From assembly GCF_003429095.1 (NCBI RefSeq), contig NZ_QVTE01000004.1, forward strand, positions 1-64,000: 64,000 nt of DNA, written 5' to 3'. The stretch's first letter is position 1; each line of letters opens with the position of its first letter. The position numbers and the translations under genes were made by a program. The notes below the pieces were generated by a model that was not told the origin of the DNA, did not search any database, and saw only the letters and a list, made by a program, of their open reading frames with translations. Origin of the DNA: Peribacillus saganii (GTDB lineage: Bacteria > Bacillota > Bacilli > Bacillales > DSM-1321). Shown piece by piece: positions 8,736 through 18,762 of the stretch.

Positions 8736-9452
8736 ATGGAATATAGTTTACATCCGTTAGGTGATAATGCTGTTATTATCCAACTCGGAAAAGAAATAAA
8801 TATACAAACTCAGCAGCGGGTTCAGGTAATTGCCTCTTATTTTGATGAGAATCATTTAGAATGGATGGTCGAATACATACCTGCTTTTACCACCATAACT
8901 ATTATCTATGATCCGGTAAGTCCGTCATTATTAGGTGAAAAATTTGCCTTGCCATATGAAAAGGTTTGTTATCATCTTGATACACTTTTGCCAACCATAT
9001 CCGAAGGCCAATCAGTGGAATCGCGAGTGGTGGAAGTCCCTGTTTGTTATGGCGGGGAATTTGGTCCTGATCTGGATTATGTGGCAAAAATTAATAATTT
9101 AACAAAGGACGAAGTCATTCATATCCATTCAACTGGAGATTATATTGTCTATATGATTGGATTTGCTCCAGGTTTTCCTTATATAGGAGGTATGTCTGAA
9201 ATGATAGCAGCACCGAGGCGTGAGACTCCCCGTTTGAAAATTTCGGCCAGGACTGTTGGAATTGCGGGCATGCAAACAGGAGTTTATCCAATAGAAACGC
9301 CAGGAGGCTGGCAGCTAATTGGCAGGACACCAATTGAGCTGTTCCGGCCAGACGAAAATCCGCCAAGCCTGCTCCGGGCAGGTGATAAGATCAGATTTAA
9401 ACCAATAAGCGAAAAGGAATATAGAGAATGGGAGGAGGATAAAAGATGCTGA
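8736..9452 (+). CDS. pxpB: 5-oxoprolinase subunit B (KipI-like)
   Basis: A 238-residue protein of the KipI/PxpB family. With PxpA and PxpC it forms the ATP-dependent 5-oxoprolinase that opens pyroglutamate to glutamate. The signature GFAPGFPYIGGM is at residues about 145-156, with IETPGGWQLIGRTPIELF near 189-206. In B. subtilis the homologue KipI also inhibits the sporulation kinase KinA. GGAGGGGTG precedes the ATG. The 3' end overlaps pxpC by seven bases. No kipR-like regulator gene accompanies the operon, unlike B. subtilis. Confidence 0.93.
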   Translation: MEYSLHPLGDNAVIIQLGKEINIQTQQRVQVIASYFDENHLEWMVEYIPAFTTITIIYDPVSPSLLGEKFALPYEKVCYHLDTLLPTISEGQSVESRVVEVPVCYGGEFGPDLDYVAKINNLTKDEVIHIHSTGDYIVYMIGFAPGFPYIGGMSEMIAAPRRETPRLKISARTVGIAGMQTGVYPIETPGGWQLIGRTPIELFRPDENPPSLLRAGDKIRFKPISEKEYREWEEDKRC

Positions 9453-10447
9453 CTATCATCAAGCCAGGCCTCCTTACAACTATTCAGGATTTAGGCAGGT
9501 ACGGTTTTCAAAGGTATGGAGTTATTGTGAGCGGAGCCATGGATCAGTTTGCCCACCGTATGGCAAACATATTGGTCGGGAATCAAGAAAATACACCCAC
9601 AATGGAAATAACCCTCCTTGGTCCGCAAATCGAGTTTAATGAAAATTCCTTAATCTCCATTTGCGGGGGTGATTTAACACCTACCATTGATGGGAGCCCT
9701 GTTCGGCTGTGGCGTTCCATTTTTATTAAAAAAGGCAGCAAGTTGAAATTTGGATCCCCTCGTTCAGGCTGCAGGGCCTATCTTGCCGTTGCCGGAGGTA
9801 TTTCAGTTGAGGCAGTCATGGCTAGCGGTTCTACCTATTTAAGAGCAGCGATCGGCGGTTATCATGGGCGGGCCCTAAAAGAAGGCGATAAAATCAGAGT
9901 GGGCATGCCAGGTAGCCTGTCAACTAAAATTATCGAATCCCTGTCAGACAGCCTTTCCAGGCAGCCTTTTGCAGAAATGGATTGGTCAATAGCTAAAGAC
10001 CTTATTCTATCCACACCAACCGAGCCAAGTGTCCGCATCATCCGAGGACGTGAATTTAATTTATTCACAAAAGAAAGCAGGGAGATTCTGTATAAAGAAC
10101 ACTTTCAGGTAACACCGCAATCCGACCGGATGGGGTATCGGCTAAAAGGTCTATCACTCGAATTGCAAAAAGCTGAGGAAATACTTTCTGAAGCAGTAAC
10201 ATTTGGAACGATTCAGGTGCCCTCCGATGGAAATCCGATTATTCTAATGGCAGACCGACAAACAACAGGCGGCTATCCTAAAATTGGACAGGTTGCGAAA
10301 GTTGATTTGCCTTTGGTTGCCCAAGTAAAACCTGGAGATTTTATCAAGTTTACAGAAGTATCCCTCTATGATGCACAGCTTCTTCTCATTAAAAAAGAGA
10401 AAAAGATTCAGCAGTTGAAATCCGGAATATCATTAAAATTCAGGTAG
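9446..10447 (+). CDS. pxpC: 5-oxoprolinase subunit C (KipA-like)
   Basis: A 333-residue biotin-dependent carboxylase-like/KipA family protein. Typical elements are [15 protein letters not shown] near the N-terminus, [19 protein letters not shown], and the C-terminal [22 protein letters not shown]. It is the partner of PxpB in 5-oxoprolinase. The start codon overlaps the end of pxpB and is preceded by GGAGGAGG, so the two are translationally coupled. Full length for the family. Confidence 0.93.
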   Translation: MLTIIKPGLLTTIQDLGRYGFQRYGVIVSGAMDQFAHRMANILVGNQENTPTMEITLLGPQIEFNENSLISICGGDLTPTIDGSPVRLWRSIFIKKGSKLKFGSPRSGCRAYLAVAGGISVEAVMASGSTYLRAAIGGYHGRALKEGDKIRVGMPGSLSTKIIESLSDSLSRQPFAEMDWSIAKDLILSTPTEPSVRIIRGREFNLFTKESREILYKEHFQVTPQSDRMGYRLKGLSLELQKAEEILSEAVTFGTIQVPSDGNPIILMADRQTTGGYPKIGQVAKVDLPLVAQVKPGDFIKFTEVSLYDAQLLLIKKEKKIQQLKSGISLKFR

Positions 10448-10458
10448 GGGGAAAAGAG

Positions 10459-11232
10459 ATGCATATGATAGACCTTAATTGTGATATGGGTGAAAGCTTT
10501 GGTGCCTATCGAATGGGCAGGGATGAGGAGCTGCTCGATTACGTCACATCGGCCAATATAGCATGCGGTTTTCATGCAGGGGACCCGGCAACTATGCGGA
10601 AAACCGTACGATTGGCCATGGAGAAAAATGTTGGGATTGGAGTGCATCCAGGATTCCAGGATTTAGTCGGATTTGGCCGAAGGGACATACATATTAGCCC
10701 TCAGGAGGCATACGACCTTGTGCTCTATCAAATTGGGGCCCTTTATGGATTTGTTAAGGCAGAAGGAGGGACGCTTCAGCATGTTAAGCCGCACGGAGCC
10801 CTTTATAATATGGCCGCTAGAAACTCCCAATTATCAGAAGCAATTTCAGAAGCTATTTACAAAGTGGATCCCGAATTGGTTCTAGTCGGTTTAGCGGGAA
10901 GTGAATTGGTAAAGGCGGGCGAGAAAATCGGCTTGAGGTCAGCAAGTGAAGTATTTTCTGATAGAACTTATCAGCAGGATGGGTCTTTGACGCCAAGACG
11001 CGAAAGCAATGCACTGATCAAGGAACATGATTCTGCAATTAGCCAAGTTATTAAAGTGGTGAAAGAAGGAAAGATTCGTTCCCTCCAAGGTACGGATGTA
11101 AAGATTAAAGCTGATACGGTCTGCATTCATGGAGATGGTGAAAGTGCACTAGAGTTTGCCAGGTATATTTCTGAAGCCTTAACAGATGCAGGTATTAAAA
11201 TCGCAAAAATGGCAGACTTTATAAAAAAATAA
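10459..11232 (+). CDS. pxpA: 5-oxoprolinase subunit A (LamB/YcsF family)
   Basis: A 257-residue LamB/YcsF family protein. The N-terminal motif [11 protein letters not shown], the [12 protein letters not shown] stretch and VKPHGALYN are diagnostic. It completes the PxpABC 5-oxoprolinase. Two in-frame ATGs exist (10459 and 10465); the ribosome site GGGGGAAAAG suits either. Gene order B-C-A differs from B. subtilis, where ycsF precedes kipI. It lies 11 bases after pxpC and 20 bases before the NRAMP-type gene. Confidence 0.94.
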   Translation: MHMIDLNCDMGESFGAYRMGRDEELLDYVTSANIACGFHAGDPATMRKTVRLAMEKNVGIGVHPGFQDLVGFGRRDIHISPQEAYDLVLYQIGALYGFVKAEGGTLQHVKPHGALYNMAARNSQLSEAISEAIYKVDPELVLVGLAGSELVKAGEKIGLRSASEVFSDRTYQQDGSLTPRRESNALIKEHDSAISQVIKVVKEGKIRSLQGTDVKIKADTVCIHGDGESALEFARYISEALTDAGIKIAKMADFIKK

Positions 11233-11252
11233 ACTATTGAGGTACAATATTT

Positions 11253-12443
11253 ATGGAAAAAAACTCACGCCTAAGCATTCTGATTGGAGCCGCGTTCTTA
11301 ATGGCAACTTCGGCTATCGGGCCAGGCTTTCTAACTCAAACGACCGTTTTCACTCAAACATTACTCGCGAGCTTTGGATTTGTTATTTTAATATCCATTA
11401 TTATCGATATAGGTGCTCAGATCAATATATGGAGAATTATTGCTGTATCGGAAAAGCGGGCACAGGATATCGCAAATGAGGTTCTCCCGGGATTAGGGTA
11501 CTTTTTGGCTATTTTAATAGTAATGGGCGGTCTAGCCTTTAATATAGGCAACATCGGCGGGGCCGGACTGGGAACAAATGTATTGTTTGGAATTTCTCCG
11601 GAGATGGGGGCATTGCTGAGCGGAATTTTGGCTATCGGGATATTTTTAGTGAAGGAAGCGAACAAGGCGATGGATCGCTTTGCCCAAATCATGGGTTTTG
11701 TAATGATAGCTTTGACCTTATATGTTATGTTTAAGGCCCAGCCTCCTGTTGGTGAAGCGATAGTCAGGTCTTTCGCGCCGGAAAAAATTGATTTTCTGGC
11801 CATTGTCACTCTAGTAGGCGGGACAGTTGGGGGCTACATTACCTTTGCGGGCGGCCATCGCTTGTTAGATGCAGGCGTGAAAGGAAAAGAAGCTATCCCA
11901 GAGGTTACTCGCAGTGCGGTAAGCGCAATCGGCATCGCCTCAATCATGCGTATTTTCCTATTTCTGGCAGCGTTGGGTATAGTGATTCAGGGATTGCCAA
12001 TTAATCCGGAAAATCCGCCGGCCTCAGTTTTTCAGCTGGCTGCCGGCAATTTTGGCTATAAAATTTTCGGTATCGTGATGTGGGCAGCTGCCGTAACCTC
12101 TGTTGTTGGAGCTGCGTATACTTCCGTTTCGTTTATCCGGACAATCAGCAGAACGGTTGAAAAATATGAGAAATGGTTCATTGTAGGATTTATTGCGGTA
12201 TCAACCTTAGTGTTTGTTTTAATCGGACGGCCAGTAAAGATCCTGGTACTGGTTGGGTCTTTAAATGGACTTATTTTGCCAATTGCTTTGGGTGTTATGC
12301 TAATTGCTGCTTATAAGACAAAGATTGTTGGTGATTACAAGCACCCGGTTTGGATGACACTTTTTGGAATAGTCATTGTAATCGCGATGGCGTTTATGGG
12401 CAGTTATACTTTAATTAACGGGATACCACAACTATTTAAATAA
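11253..12443 (+). CDS. NRAMP-family membrane transporter (YcsG-like)
   Basis: A 396-residue polytopic protein with about 11 hydrophobic segments. It starts with the NRAMP-like signature [16 protein letters not shown]. YcsG-type NRAMP relatives sit in kip/pxp operons across Bacillus. The canonical metal-binding D-P-G-N of helix 1 reads G-P-G-F here, so transport of divalent metal by the usual mechanism is doubtful. The operon context suggests an organic substrate such as pyroglutamate or a related compound, but that is inference. Confidence 0.82.
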   Translation: MEKNSRLSILIGAAFLMATSAIGPGFLTQTTVFTQTLLASFGFVILISIIIDIGAQINIWRIIAVSEKRAQDIANEVLPGLGYFLAILIVMGGLAFNIGNIGGAGLGTNVLFGISPEMGALLSGILAIGIFLVKEANKAMDRFAQIMGFVMIALTLYVMFKAQPPVGEAIVRSFAPEKIDFLAIVTLVGGTVGGYITFAGGHRLLDAGVKGKEAIPEVTRSAVSAIGIASIMRIFLFLAALGIVIQGLPINPENPPASVFQLAAGNFGYKIFGIVMWAAAVTSVVGAAYTSVSFIRTISRTVEKYEKWFIVGFIAVSTLVFVLIGRPVKILVLVGSLNGLILPIALGVMLIAAYKTKIVGDYKHPVWMTLFGIVIVIAMAFMGSYTLINGIPQLFK

Positions 12444-12460
12444 AGAAATTTGAGGGAGAG

Positions 12461-13258
12461 ATGGGGATGTCTTCTATTGCAGGGATGAGTCCGAAAGCGG
12501 CTCGCGAAATGATTCGAAACAACAATTGGGTGAAGCCTACTTCAGGCGTTTCTCACGGTTTTATCCAGGCTAATTTAGCTGTATTGCCAAAAGACCTGGC
12601 GTTTGAATTTCTTTTGTTTTGCCAGCGTAACCCAAAGCCCTGTCCTATTATTGATGTCACTGAACCGGGCTCAGGGATTCCTGCATTGGCAGCAGCGCAT
12701 GCCGATTTAAGGACGGATATTCCAAAATACCGTGTATACCGAAATGGTGAACTGGTGGAAGAAACAACAGATGTAACCGGCCTTTGGGATGATAGTATGG
12801 TAGGATTTTTAATAGGCTGCAGCTTTACATTTGAAGAAGGGCTGCTTAAAAATGGCATCCCTATAAGGCATATTGAAGAAAATTGTAATGTTCCGATGTA
12901 CACAACGAATATTCAGTGCATTAAGGCTGGGCGGTTCGAAGGGCCAATGGTCGTCAGCATGCGGCCAATGCCTAAAAAAGATGTGGTCAGGGCAGTCCAG
13001 GTAACAAGCCGGTTTCCATCCGTCCACGGTGCCCCTGTGCATATTGGAGATCCGGCCAGCATAGGGATCAAGGATATCAATAATCCTGATTTTGGTGACA
13101 GGGTTTCGATTAAAGACGGCGAGGTTCCTGTTTTTTGGGCATGCGGTGTAACTCCCCAGGCCGTGGCAATGCATGTTAAACCTGAGCTGATGATCACACA
13201 TGCACCGGGACATATGTTTATTACAGACCTGCCAAACGAGCAATTTGCAGTTTTGTAA
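12461..13258 (+). CDS. D-glutamate cyclase/hydro-lyase family protein (YcsI, DUF1445)
   Basis: A 265-residue member of the DUF1445/YcsI family, annotated as putative hydro-lyase and related to D-glutamate cyclase. Conserved pieces are [37 protein letters not shown] and the C-terminal [11 protein letters not shown]. It is the last gene of the pxp operon, so it is probably involved in glutamate/5-oxoproline metabolism. GAGGGAGAG precedes the ATG. A second in-frame ATG two codons on is also possible. Confidence 0.85.
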   Translation: MGMSSIAGMSPKAAREMIRNNNWVKPTSGVSHGFIQANLAVLPKDLAFEFLLFCQRNPKPCPIIDVTEPGSGIPALAAAHADLRTDIPKYRVYRNGELVEETTDVTGLWDDSMVGFLIGCSFTFEEGLLKNGIPIRHIEENCNVPMYTTNIQCIKAGRFEGPMVVSMRPMPKKDVVRAVQVTSRFPSVHGAPVHIGDPASIGIKDINNPDFGDRVSIKDGEVPVFWACGVTPQAVAMHVKPELMITHAPGHMFITDLPNEQFAVL

Positions 13259-13310
13259 GATTATTCAGATGGGCTAGGCCATTATGCAGCTCAAAACCCA
13301 ACCGGAAATA

Positions 13311-13344
13311 TATAAAAAACTCGTCTTTTGACGAGTTTTTTATA
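13311..13344. terminator. Terminator after the pxp operon
   Basis: TATAAAAAACTCGTC and GACGAGTTTTTTATA form a perfect 15-base stem with a TTTT loop, with A-run and T-run on either side. Confidence 0.9.
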
Positions 13345-13427
13345 TAAAGATCTTCTTCTTGGATTACCTTGTATTTGGCATTTACTTAAGATAAAAATTA
13401 TTGGAGTACACAACTAGGAGGGGAAAG

Positions 13428-14105
13428 ATGGAAAAACAAATTGTCGGTGAAAAAGCAGCACAATTCGTAAAAGACGGAATGGTCATCGGACTTGGCACAG
13501 GTTCAACCGTATTTTACACGATTCAGAAGCTGGGTCTTCTCGTAAAACAGGGGCTTTCCATCAAAGGTATTCCAACATCTTTTCAAACTGAAAGGTTGGC
13601 GAAGGAAAATGGAATCCCGCTTGCTAACTTTCATGAAATTGAACAGATTGATATTGCCATTGATGGGGCAGATGAAGTGAATCCGGAACTGGACCTTATA
13701 AAAGGAGGCGGTGGTGCTCTTCTTCGGGAAAAAATAATTGCAAGGGCCGCCCGCACATTTATCGTAGTAGCAGATACGTCCAAAATGGTTGATAGATTAG
13801 GTACTTTTCAACTGCCGGTGGAGGTAATTCCCTTTGGATATGAAATGACAGAAAAACATATCCGCAGCCTGGGCAGCGATTTGCATATTCGCATAGTGAA
13901 TGGACAAGCGTTTAAAACAGACAATGGCAACTATATTTTCGATTGTAATTTCCCAAATATCACCAATCCCAAGCAGCTGGAACAAGACCTGAATATGATT
14001 CCCGGAGTAGTAGAAAACGGCTTGTTTGTTGGGATGGCTGATATCGTTATAACATTGGACATTGAAAAGAATATTGTAATAAAAAAATCGAAACAATCCG
14101 TATAG
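13428..14105 (+). CDS. rpiA: Ribose-5-phosphate isomerase A
   Basis: A 225-residue isomerase interconverting ribose 5-phosphate and ribulose 5-phosphate. Diagnostic motifs are GLGTGSTVFYTIQ (residues about 22-34), DGADEVNPELDLIKGGGGAL (about 81-100) and REKIIARAA. The ATG at 13428 follows AGGAGGGGAAAG. It is a single gene between a terminator and a decayed region. Ribulose 5-phosphate is the acceptor used by HxlA, so a metabolic link to the hxl genes 5.6 kb upstream is plausible but not shown by shared regulation. Confidence 0.95.
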   Translation: MEKQIVGEKAAQFVKDGMVIGLGTGSTVFYTIQKLGLLVKQGLSIKGIPTSFQTERLAKENGIPLANFHEIEQIDIAIDGADEVNPELDLIKGGGGALLREKIIARAARTFIVVADTSKMVDRLGTFQLPVEVIPFGYEMTEKHIRSLGSDLHIRIVNGQAFKTDNGNYIFDCNFPNITNPKQLEQDLNMIPGVVENGLFVGMADIVITLDIEKNIVIKKSKQSV

Positions 14106-14279
14106 ATAACTCTAGTGTTTTAATTACAATGATGGCGAAACTATTAGAAACCCATCGGCTATTAAACCAATATCTTCTCGAATAAAATGGCTTGCTGCCT
14201 TCTCCTGTATTTGGCCGATTACTCCCGACCGGTACGCCCCCCAAACACTGGCAGAACTTAATGGTCATCCCGATCAGGT

Positions 14280-14725
14280 TCAGCTCATCTCTTGAGATAA
14301 TTTCGGAAATTGTATTGTAAACTTAGTCCCCTGCCCATCCATGCTTTCTGCTATTACCCTCCCTTTCATAGACTGGATTAGCTGTTAGGAGATGGTAAGT
14401 CCGGCGCCAGTGCCTTTTTCTTTCGTTGAATAAAAAGGAGTCCGATCATTTTAAGCTGGCTTTGTGACATGCCCTTTCCATACTGATATCATTCCGGAGT
14501 GTTCAAATGCGTGGACGGTTATCTGTCCTCCCGTTTCCATGGCTTCGAGGCCATTTTTGATCATATTTACGAGCACCTGCCCTACTTCATCTTTATTCCT
14601 TTTGATAAATAACGAGTCTTTTATTGAAGAGTTTATACCTATATTGGGATGTTTGAATATGAGGTCTTCAGTACCAAGGTATTTCTCACTTCATTTGATA
14701 TATTAATGGCCGTTTTGGTTTCTTA
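14280..14725 (-). pseudogene. Remnant of a sensor histidine kinase (C-terminal ATPase domain)
   Basis: Reading the minus strand gives the N-box region (LVNMIKNGLEAMETGGQITV), then, after a frame change, the G2 box PFYSTKEKGTGAGLTIS, an in-frame stop, and the terminal strand GRVIAESMDGQGTKFTIQFP ending at a natural stop. The order matches the HATPase domain of PAS-type or sporulation-type kinases. The N-terminal half is absent, and at least two frameshifts and one stop break the rest, so it cannot make a functional kinase. Confidence 0.8.
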
Positions 14726-14867
14726 AGAGAGATGAATGTTGAGGCACATCCGCGTCCATATAGACAAATTTCACCTTACTTAATCCATCCTTGGCAAACT
14801 GCTCCCAAAAGCTGTCGTGTCTCAATTCACTATATTAATTAAAATTGAACTCGTTCCCTTTGTGAAG

Positions 14868-15028
14868 CCGGTACTATCACCCATCAAGAAGCACACACAC
14901 AACTGAAAGAGATAGTCGCTACCATTCCAGAGCGTGGGGATAAAGGCAAAAAAGCCGACCTGCTTGCAGGCTTAGTTGACGCGAATAAAGCAAAAGCACA
15001 GGAACTTATCGACAATGCAAAGACCTAG
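14868..15028 (+). pseudogene. Fragment of an unknown acidic protein
   Basis: A start-less plus-strand frame encodes an Ala/Lys-rich helical stretch of about 50 residues (containing ERGDKGKKADLLAGLVDANK) and ends at TAG. It runs directly into the kinase fragment that follows. I do not recognise the family with confidence; it may be the end of a secreted acidic surface protein. Confidence 0.4.
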
Positions 15029-15228
15029 CCAAACTTGAAGTGAAACGAATGACTGTATTAGTCGGGGATTTATTGACATTGGCGAGGTCCGATTCTGGGA
15101 TGATTGAACACGTAAATGAAAGGTTTGACTTTCGTCCTATTGCGGAGAGGGCGATTGATTCAGTGCGATTAATTGCACAGTCAAAACACATCACGTTTTA
15201 TATCAGCATCCCTATCATAGAACAATAG
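15010..15228 (+). pseudogene. Fragment of a second histidine kinase (dimerisation region)
   Basis: About 65 codons resemble the end of a HisKA domain and the start of the linker to the ATPase: EVKRMTVLVGDLLTLARSDS, then RPIAERAIDSVRLIAQSKHI. The His-box and the whole ATPase domain are missing. It is in the opposite orientation to the other kinase remnant and of a different subtype, so it had a separate origin. Confidence 0.7.
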
Positions 15229-15469
15229 TATCGGTGTCTAGCATACATTATTAACGCTCTCCAATATGTATTGCCTTTTTGATCTTAAGACAGAGACTTT
15301 TCAACTAAATTTTTAAGATATAATATTTCAAGCCAGAGAAGTAACTATCCTCCACTAGTTCTTTTAGCTCTTTGAAACGTTACAACTATGGGACAAAAGG
15401 CGCTTTTTTCAAAAAAATCCTGATGCTAAAATAACTTATATTTTAAATCTACCTTTTCGAGGGGGACTT

Positions 15470-17599
15470 TTGTTGAAGAAAAAACTAGTTTCTGTTCTAT
15501 TGATTGGGACTTTAGTACTATCATTATTTGCACCTGCTATCGGAGCACCGTCAGCAAAAGCAGCAACAACAAATTGGGATATAGAGCGATACGGCGACAG
15601 GGTCGATATAGACGGCTATCTAAACAGCCTGGTGAATGACGAGGCTTTTCAGAGGCAGGCTGAACAAAGCATTAAAGAACAGGCAGCCAGCATCAATTTC
15701 GGTGAAGAATCCGGTGCTGAATCTACAAATGCTGACAGCCATTTTACATATGATGGCGGCACAAAAAAGTTTTTGAATCGTGATCTTACTTTTAAAGATT
15801 TTACCTTAAGAAGCGTTGGTGAAAATGTAGAGATTTGGGTAGCAAATGATCTTTCCTTCCCGGCGGGAGACCCGCGTCCAGCTCAAGTAATTACGCAGCA
15901 GCAGGTTGATAAATTAAGAGACGAGTTTGATGCCAATATTTATCCAAAGGCTACTGAATTTTTCGGCAAACCGGATGTACTTGATGGTTCTCATTCACCG
16001 CTGGCTGATTGGGGATTAGTGGACAAGAGCTACTACGAAGGCAGCGATAAAGTGATAATGCTTGTTGATAACATTATTGATGATAATTACAATGATCATA
16101 ACTATCCGTTCTTCGTTGCCGGATTTTTCTGGCAAGTGCTAGAGGACTATATTGATAGAAACATAATAACGATTGATGCAAGAGACTGGGATACCCACCT
16201 TGAATCGACATTCTACGGAACCACAATCCATGAGCTTCAGCACTTAATTCACAGCGATAATGATAGTGATGAAGAAACATGGCTAAATGAAGGGATGTCT
16301 ACCTTTTCAGAATATCTTGGCGGCTATGGCCACGATGACAGGTCGATCAATTATTATCTTGATCACCCTGAAAACTCGTTGGTAAACTGGGATGACCATC
16401 GTACAGCCGCAACAGGACCGGAAACGATTGCCGACTATGGGCAGGTATACTTATTCACACTTTATATGCATGATAAATTCGGCAGGGAGTTTATACGTAA
16501 GCTTGCATTAAACGAAACAAATGGTATGAACAGTGTTACTGAGACGCTTGGCGCTAGCGGCCAAAAATTAGATTTCAAAGAAGTGTACAATCGATTCATC
16601 GCTTCCCTGGCAATCGACAGCGATAAACCGGGTAATCGAATCTATGACTTTGACAGTATTAATTTAAGAGACTTGATAGTAGATAACAACGGCACGAAGC
16701 GCGGTATAACCGTAAACTATGAAACTGCCAAGCAGTTTGAAAAAGATGGTATTCCAGCGTGGGGGGGTGACTTCAAACAGCTGGAAAATGGTGACAAAAT
16801 TAAGGGGATAAAAATCGATGGCGTGGATTTCCTGCCGACTCCATGGCTTTCTGTAACTGATCCTGTTGATCAGAACAATAAGGTTTTATGGGGCAATGAA
16901 GGTGATGAAGCAGATAACTCCATAATCCTTGAAGCTGATTTATCTAATAAAACCGTGGCAACGCTAAACTTTGACAACTATTATAAAATTGAAGAAACGT
17001 GGGATTTTGGGGCTGTCCAGGTATCAACGGATGGCGGAACCACGTGGAAAAGCCTTGCGAATGAAAATACTAGAACTGATGTAGTAGAGGAAGGGTATCC
17101 AACCATTAAAGAAAATCTGCCTGGGTTCACAGGTCAAAGTGATGGGTGGGAAAAAGAAACTTTTGACCTAACGCCTTATTCTGGCCAGAAAATCCTGATT
17201 TCTTTCCGGTACATGTCGGATTGGGTAACCACGGAGGAGGGCTGGTTCATTGACAATATTTCAATTCCTGAAATCAATTTTTACGATGATGGTACATCAA
17301 CTGACAGTTTTAAATCGCTTGATGAAATCCGCGGTAAATATGTTGAGTATACGTTAACCTTCATTAATGAAAAAACTTCTGGCAAAGGGAATAATGCGAA
17401 AACAGAATATAAAGTATTCCATGTTGAACCATTCAATATTACAGAAGCTAAAGCTGCCCAAATTCGCCAGGGATTAAAAATGGGCGGCAAAAACTATATG
17501 ATTATGACCTATGCGGCTCCGTCCGGCAAAAAGAATCCTGTGGCTTTCACATATGAAATTGAATATAAGCAGGATAAGAAAAAGCCCAAAAAGAAATAG
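15470..17599 (+). CDS. Secreted zinc metalloprotease with immune-inhibitor-A-like C-terminal domain
   Basis: A 709-residue exported protein with a Sec signal peptide (cleavage near AKAA, residue about 32). The catalytic motif is H254-E-L-Q-H258 with a downstream WLNEG, giving Glu274 as the likely third zinc ligand. This is a gluzincin pattern like peptidase M30 (hyicolysin), not the longer HExxHxxGxxH motif of M6 immune inhibitor A. Residues about 480-600 form a beta-sandwich (choice-of-anchor/MAM-like, VQVSTDGGTTWKSL ... GWFIDNISIPE) that is typical of InhA proteins. The C-terminus is lysine-rich. Starts are TTG (15470 or 15473) after GAGGGGGA. The substrate is unknown. Confidence 0.85.
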   Translation: MLKKKLVSVLLIGTLVLSLFAPAIGAPSAKAATTNWDIERYGDRVDIDGYLNSLVNDEAFQRQAEQSIKEQAASINFGEESGAESTNADSHFTYDGGTKKFLNRDLTFKDFTLRSVGENVEIWVANDLSFPAGDPRPAQVITQQQVDKLRDEFDANIYPKATEFFGKPDVLDGSHSPLADWGLVDKSYYEGSDKVIMLVDNIIDDNYNDHNYPFFVAGFFWQVLEDYIDRNIITIDARDWDTHLESTFYGTTIHELQHLIHSDNDSDEETWLNEGMSTFSEYLGGYGHDDRSINYYLDHPENSLVNWDDHRTAATGPETIADYGQVYLFTLYMHDKFGREFIRKLALNETNGMNSVTETLGASGQKLDFKEVYNRFIASLAIDSDKPGNRIYDFDSINLRDLIVDNNGTKRGITVNYETAKQFEKDGIPAWGGDFKQLENGDKIKGIKIDGVDFLPTPWLSVTDPVDQNNKVLWGNEGDEADNSIILEADLSNKTVATLNFDNYYKIEETWDFGAVQVSTDGGTTWKSLANENTRTDVVEEGYPTIKENLPGFTGQSDGWEKETFDLTPYSGQKILISFRYMSDWVTTEEGWFIDNISIPEINFYDDGTSTDSFKSLDEIRGKYVEYTLTFINEKTSGKGNNAKTEYKVFHVEPFNITEAKAAQIRQGLKMGGKNYMIMTYAAPSGKKNPVAFTYEIEYKQDKKKPKKK

Positions 17600-17629
17600 A
17601 AGAAAAATGGTGGATTGCCGAGCCTTGTA

Positions 17630-17786
17630 TAGCAAAGTGAAGGCCCAGGACAAGGAACGCTACGGAAGGTCTTACATGGCACGAAACAAAGCGGATGCGG
17701 GTCACACTGACGCTGCCACAGGACGTGGCGAACTTAGCTGTGTTCACCGTTATGAAGATGGAAAGTACGATAAAATAGTTAAGGGT
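17630..17786. repeat. Partial copy of dispersed repeat family A
   Basis: The stretch CAGGACAAGGAACGCTACGG followed by GCACGAAACAAAGCG, and the later GCCACAGGACGTGGCGA, are shared with the full copy at 35577-35812. The usual CTAGCTCCAGCGCC head and GCGC..GCTTTT tail are missing, so this is a truncated copy. A 92-codon open frame across it is not a gene. Confidence 0.7.
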
Positions 17787-17817
17787 TGAAGACTTAAATT
17801 TTCGATCTTCAAAAAGT

Positions 17818-17853
17818 AAAATCCTCCTGCCCTTTTAGCAGGAGGATTTTTTA
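17818..17853. terminator. Terminator between the protease gene and the convergent secreted-protein gene
   Basis: Twelve-base arms AAATCCTCCTGC and GCAGGAGGATTT with a short loop and a T-run on the plus strand; the opposite strand also ends in a T-rich stretch. Confidence 0.85.
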
Positions 17854-17888
17854 TATGGACTGGTCAGGTCCCGGCTGATTGCATGATT

Positions 17889-18371
17889 CTATTTAAGTAC
17901 TTTTATGCTTGCACGAATATCCTGGATTTCTTTATCTGTCATTTTTTTGCTGTTCACCCAGAAATCAAACGCCCGTTTCTTTTTGGCATCCAGCAAAAAG
18001 CTGTGATATGAACGGAAATCCTCGCTTTGGGTATAATAACGAACACACGGCAGGGATGTGCCCTTTACTGTCCGCGAGTTAATCACAGTTTCATACTTTG
18101 GCAAAAGTGCTGTTGCTGGTTTTTTTGGGTCATATGCCAAAAAGTTGATTCCTCCTATAACTTCCCCTTTTTTCTTAAACACAGCTTTGCCTTTTAGTGA
18201 AGTTACTTGTACTGTGACAGGGACTTTGTATGTCAGCGTTGCTCCTTTAATTGTTTTTGTTTTAGTGATAGTTTGGGCGCCAGCTTCTGCTGTGACAGGC
18301 GCCGTTGCAGCGATTGAAAACAGGCAGGCAGCCGATATCAGAAGCTTAAATAGAATTTTAGGTTTCTTCAT
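17889..18371 (-). CDS. Secreted protein of unknown function
   Basis: A 160-residue protein with a clear signal peptide (basic start, hydrophobic core, AEAGA cleavage region near residue 30). The mature part is lysine-rich and predicted mostly beta, with one pair of aromatic-rich strands (CVRYYTQSEDFRSYHSF). I do not recognise a family. The ATG at 18371 follows CTGGAGGG. It lies between the protease gene (convergent) and the B12 riboswitch (divergent) and appears monocistronic. Confidence 0.75.
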   Translation of the reverse strand: MKKPKILFKLLISAACLFSIAATAPVTAEAGAQTITKTKTIKGATLTYKVPVTVQVTSLKGKAVFKKKGEVIGGINFLAYDPKKPATALLPKYETVINSRTVKGTSLPCVRYYTQSEDFRSYHSFLLDAKKKRAFDFWVNSKKMTDKEIQDIRASIKVLK

Positions 18372-18487
18372 TTGAATTCCCTCCAGGTAAATTTTATTAA
18401 AAAATGCATTCATTAATTAAACGAATTTATATGGCAGGAAGTTACAAATTTCTACAAATAAATTTTTTATTTTTCAAAAAACTAGTG

Positions 18488-18493
18488 TATAAT
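18488..18493 (+). promoter_or_regulatory. Likely -10 box of the corrinoid operon promoter
   Basis: A perfect TATAAT lies about 30 bases before the riboswitch. The -35 region at the expected distance is T-rich and weak. Transcription from here would include the whole aptamer. Confidence 0.4.
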
Positions 18494-18519
18494 CAATGTA
18501 GCGAAAAATTTCATACATA

Positions 18520-18712
18520 TTTAAAACCAGGTGAGAAAGATTCTTATCGAATTGGACTCTTAAAAGGGAAGTTGGTGAAAATCCAACGCGGTCCCGCCAC
18601 TGTAAATGGGGAGCAAGCTGCTTAATGCCACTGTACAAAGTTGTATGGGAAGGTGCAGCAAGCGATGACCATGAGCCAGGAGACCTGCCTGCATTTTGTG
18701 CACCAAAACCCT
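18520..18712 (+). ncRNA. Cobalamin (AdoCbl) riboswitch
   Basis: Conserved cobalamin aptamer elements occur in order: an upstream CCAGGTGAG, AAAAGGGAAGTTGGTGAAAATCCAAC at about 18562-18587, GCGGTCCCGCCACTGTAAATG (18589-18609), and the closing B12 box region GAGCCAGGAGACCTGCC (18683-18699). A terminator hairpin lies about 65 bases downstream, so control is probably by transcription termination. It precedes the btuF-cblS operon and should switch it off when adenosylcobalamin is plentiful. Confidence 0.95.
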
Positions 18713-18762
18713 ACGAGGATAGGAGGAGTGTGAAGCCAGCCTTTAAACAGCCATGCCATCAC

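Larger units (their letters stand above)
14106..15469. other. Decayed intergenic region with several unrelated gene fragments
   Basis: This 1.36-kb stretch has no intact gene. It contains at least three coding remnants, listed separately: the C-terminal part of a sporulation-type histidine kinase on the minus strand, a short acidic segment on the plus strand, and the dimerisation-domain region of a second histidine kinase on the plus strand. The stretches at 14106-14279, 14731-14874 and 15231-15469 show nothing recognisable beyond the protease ribosome site at the right edge. The mosaic suggests repeated insertion and deletion. Confidence 0.7.

Noticed and set aside
12809-13243. 144-codon minus-strand ORF within ycsI
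   Set aside because: Antisense shadow rich in His, Arg and Cys; the plus-strand frame matches a known family.
17511-17789. 92-codon plus-strand ORF
   Set aside because: It overlaps the end of the protease gene in another frame and then a repeat copy; no ribosome site or family.
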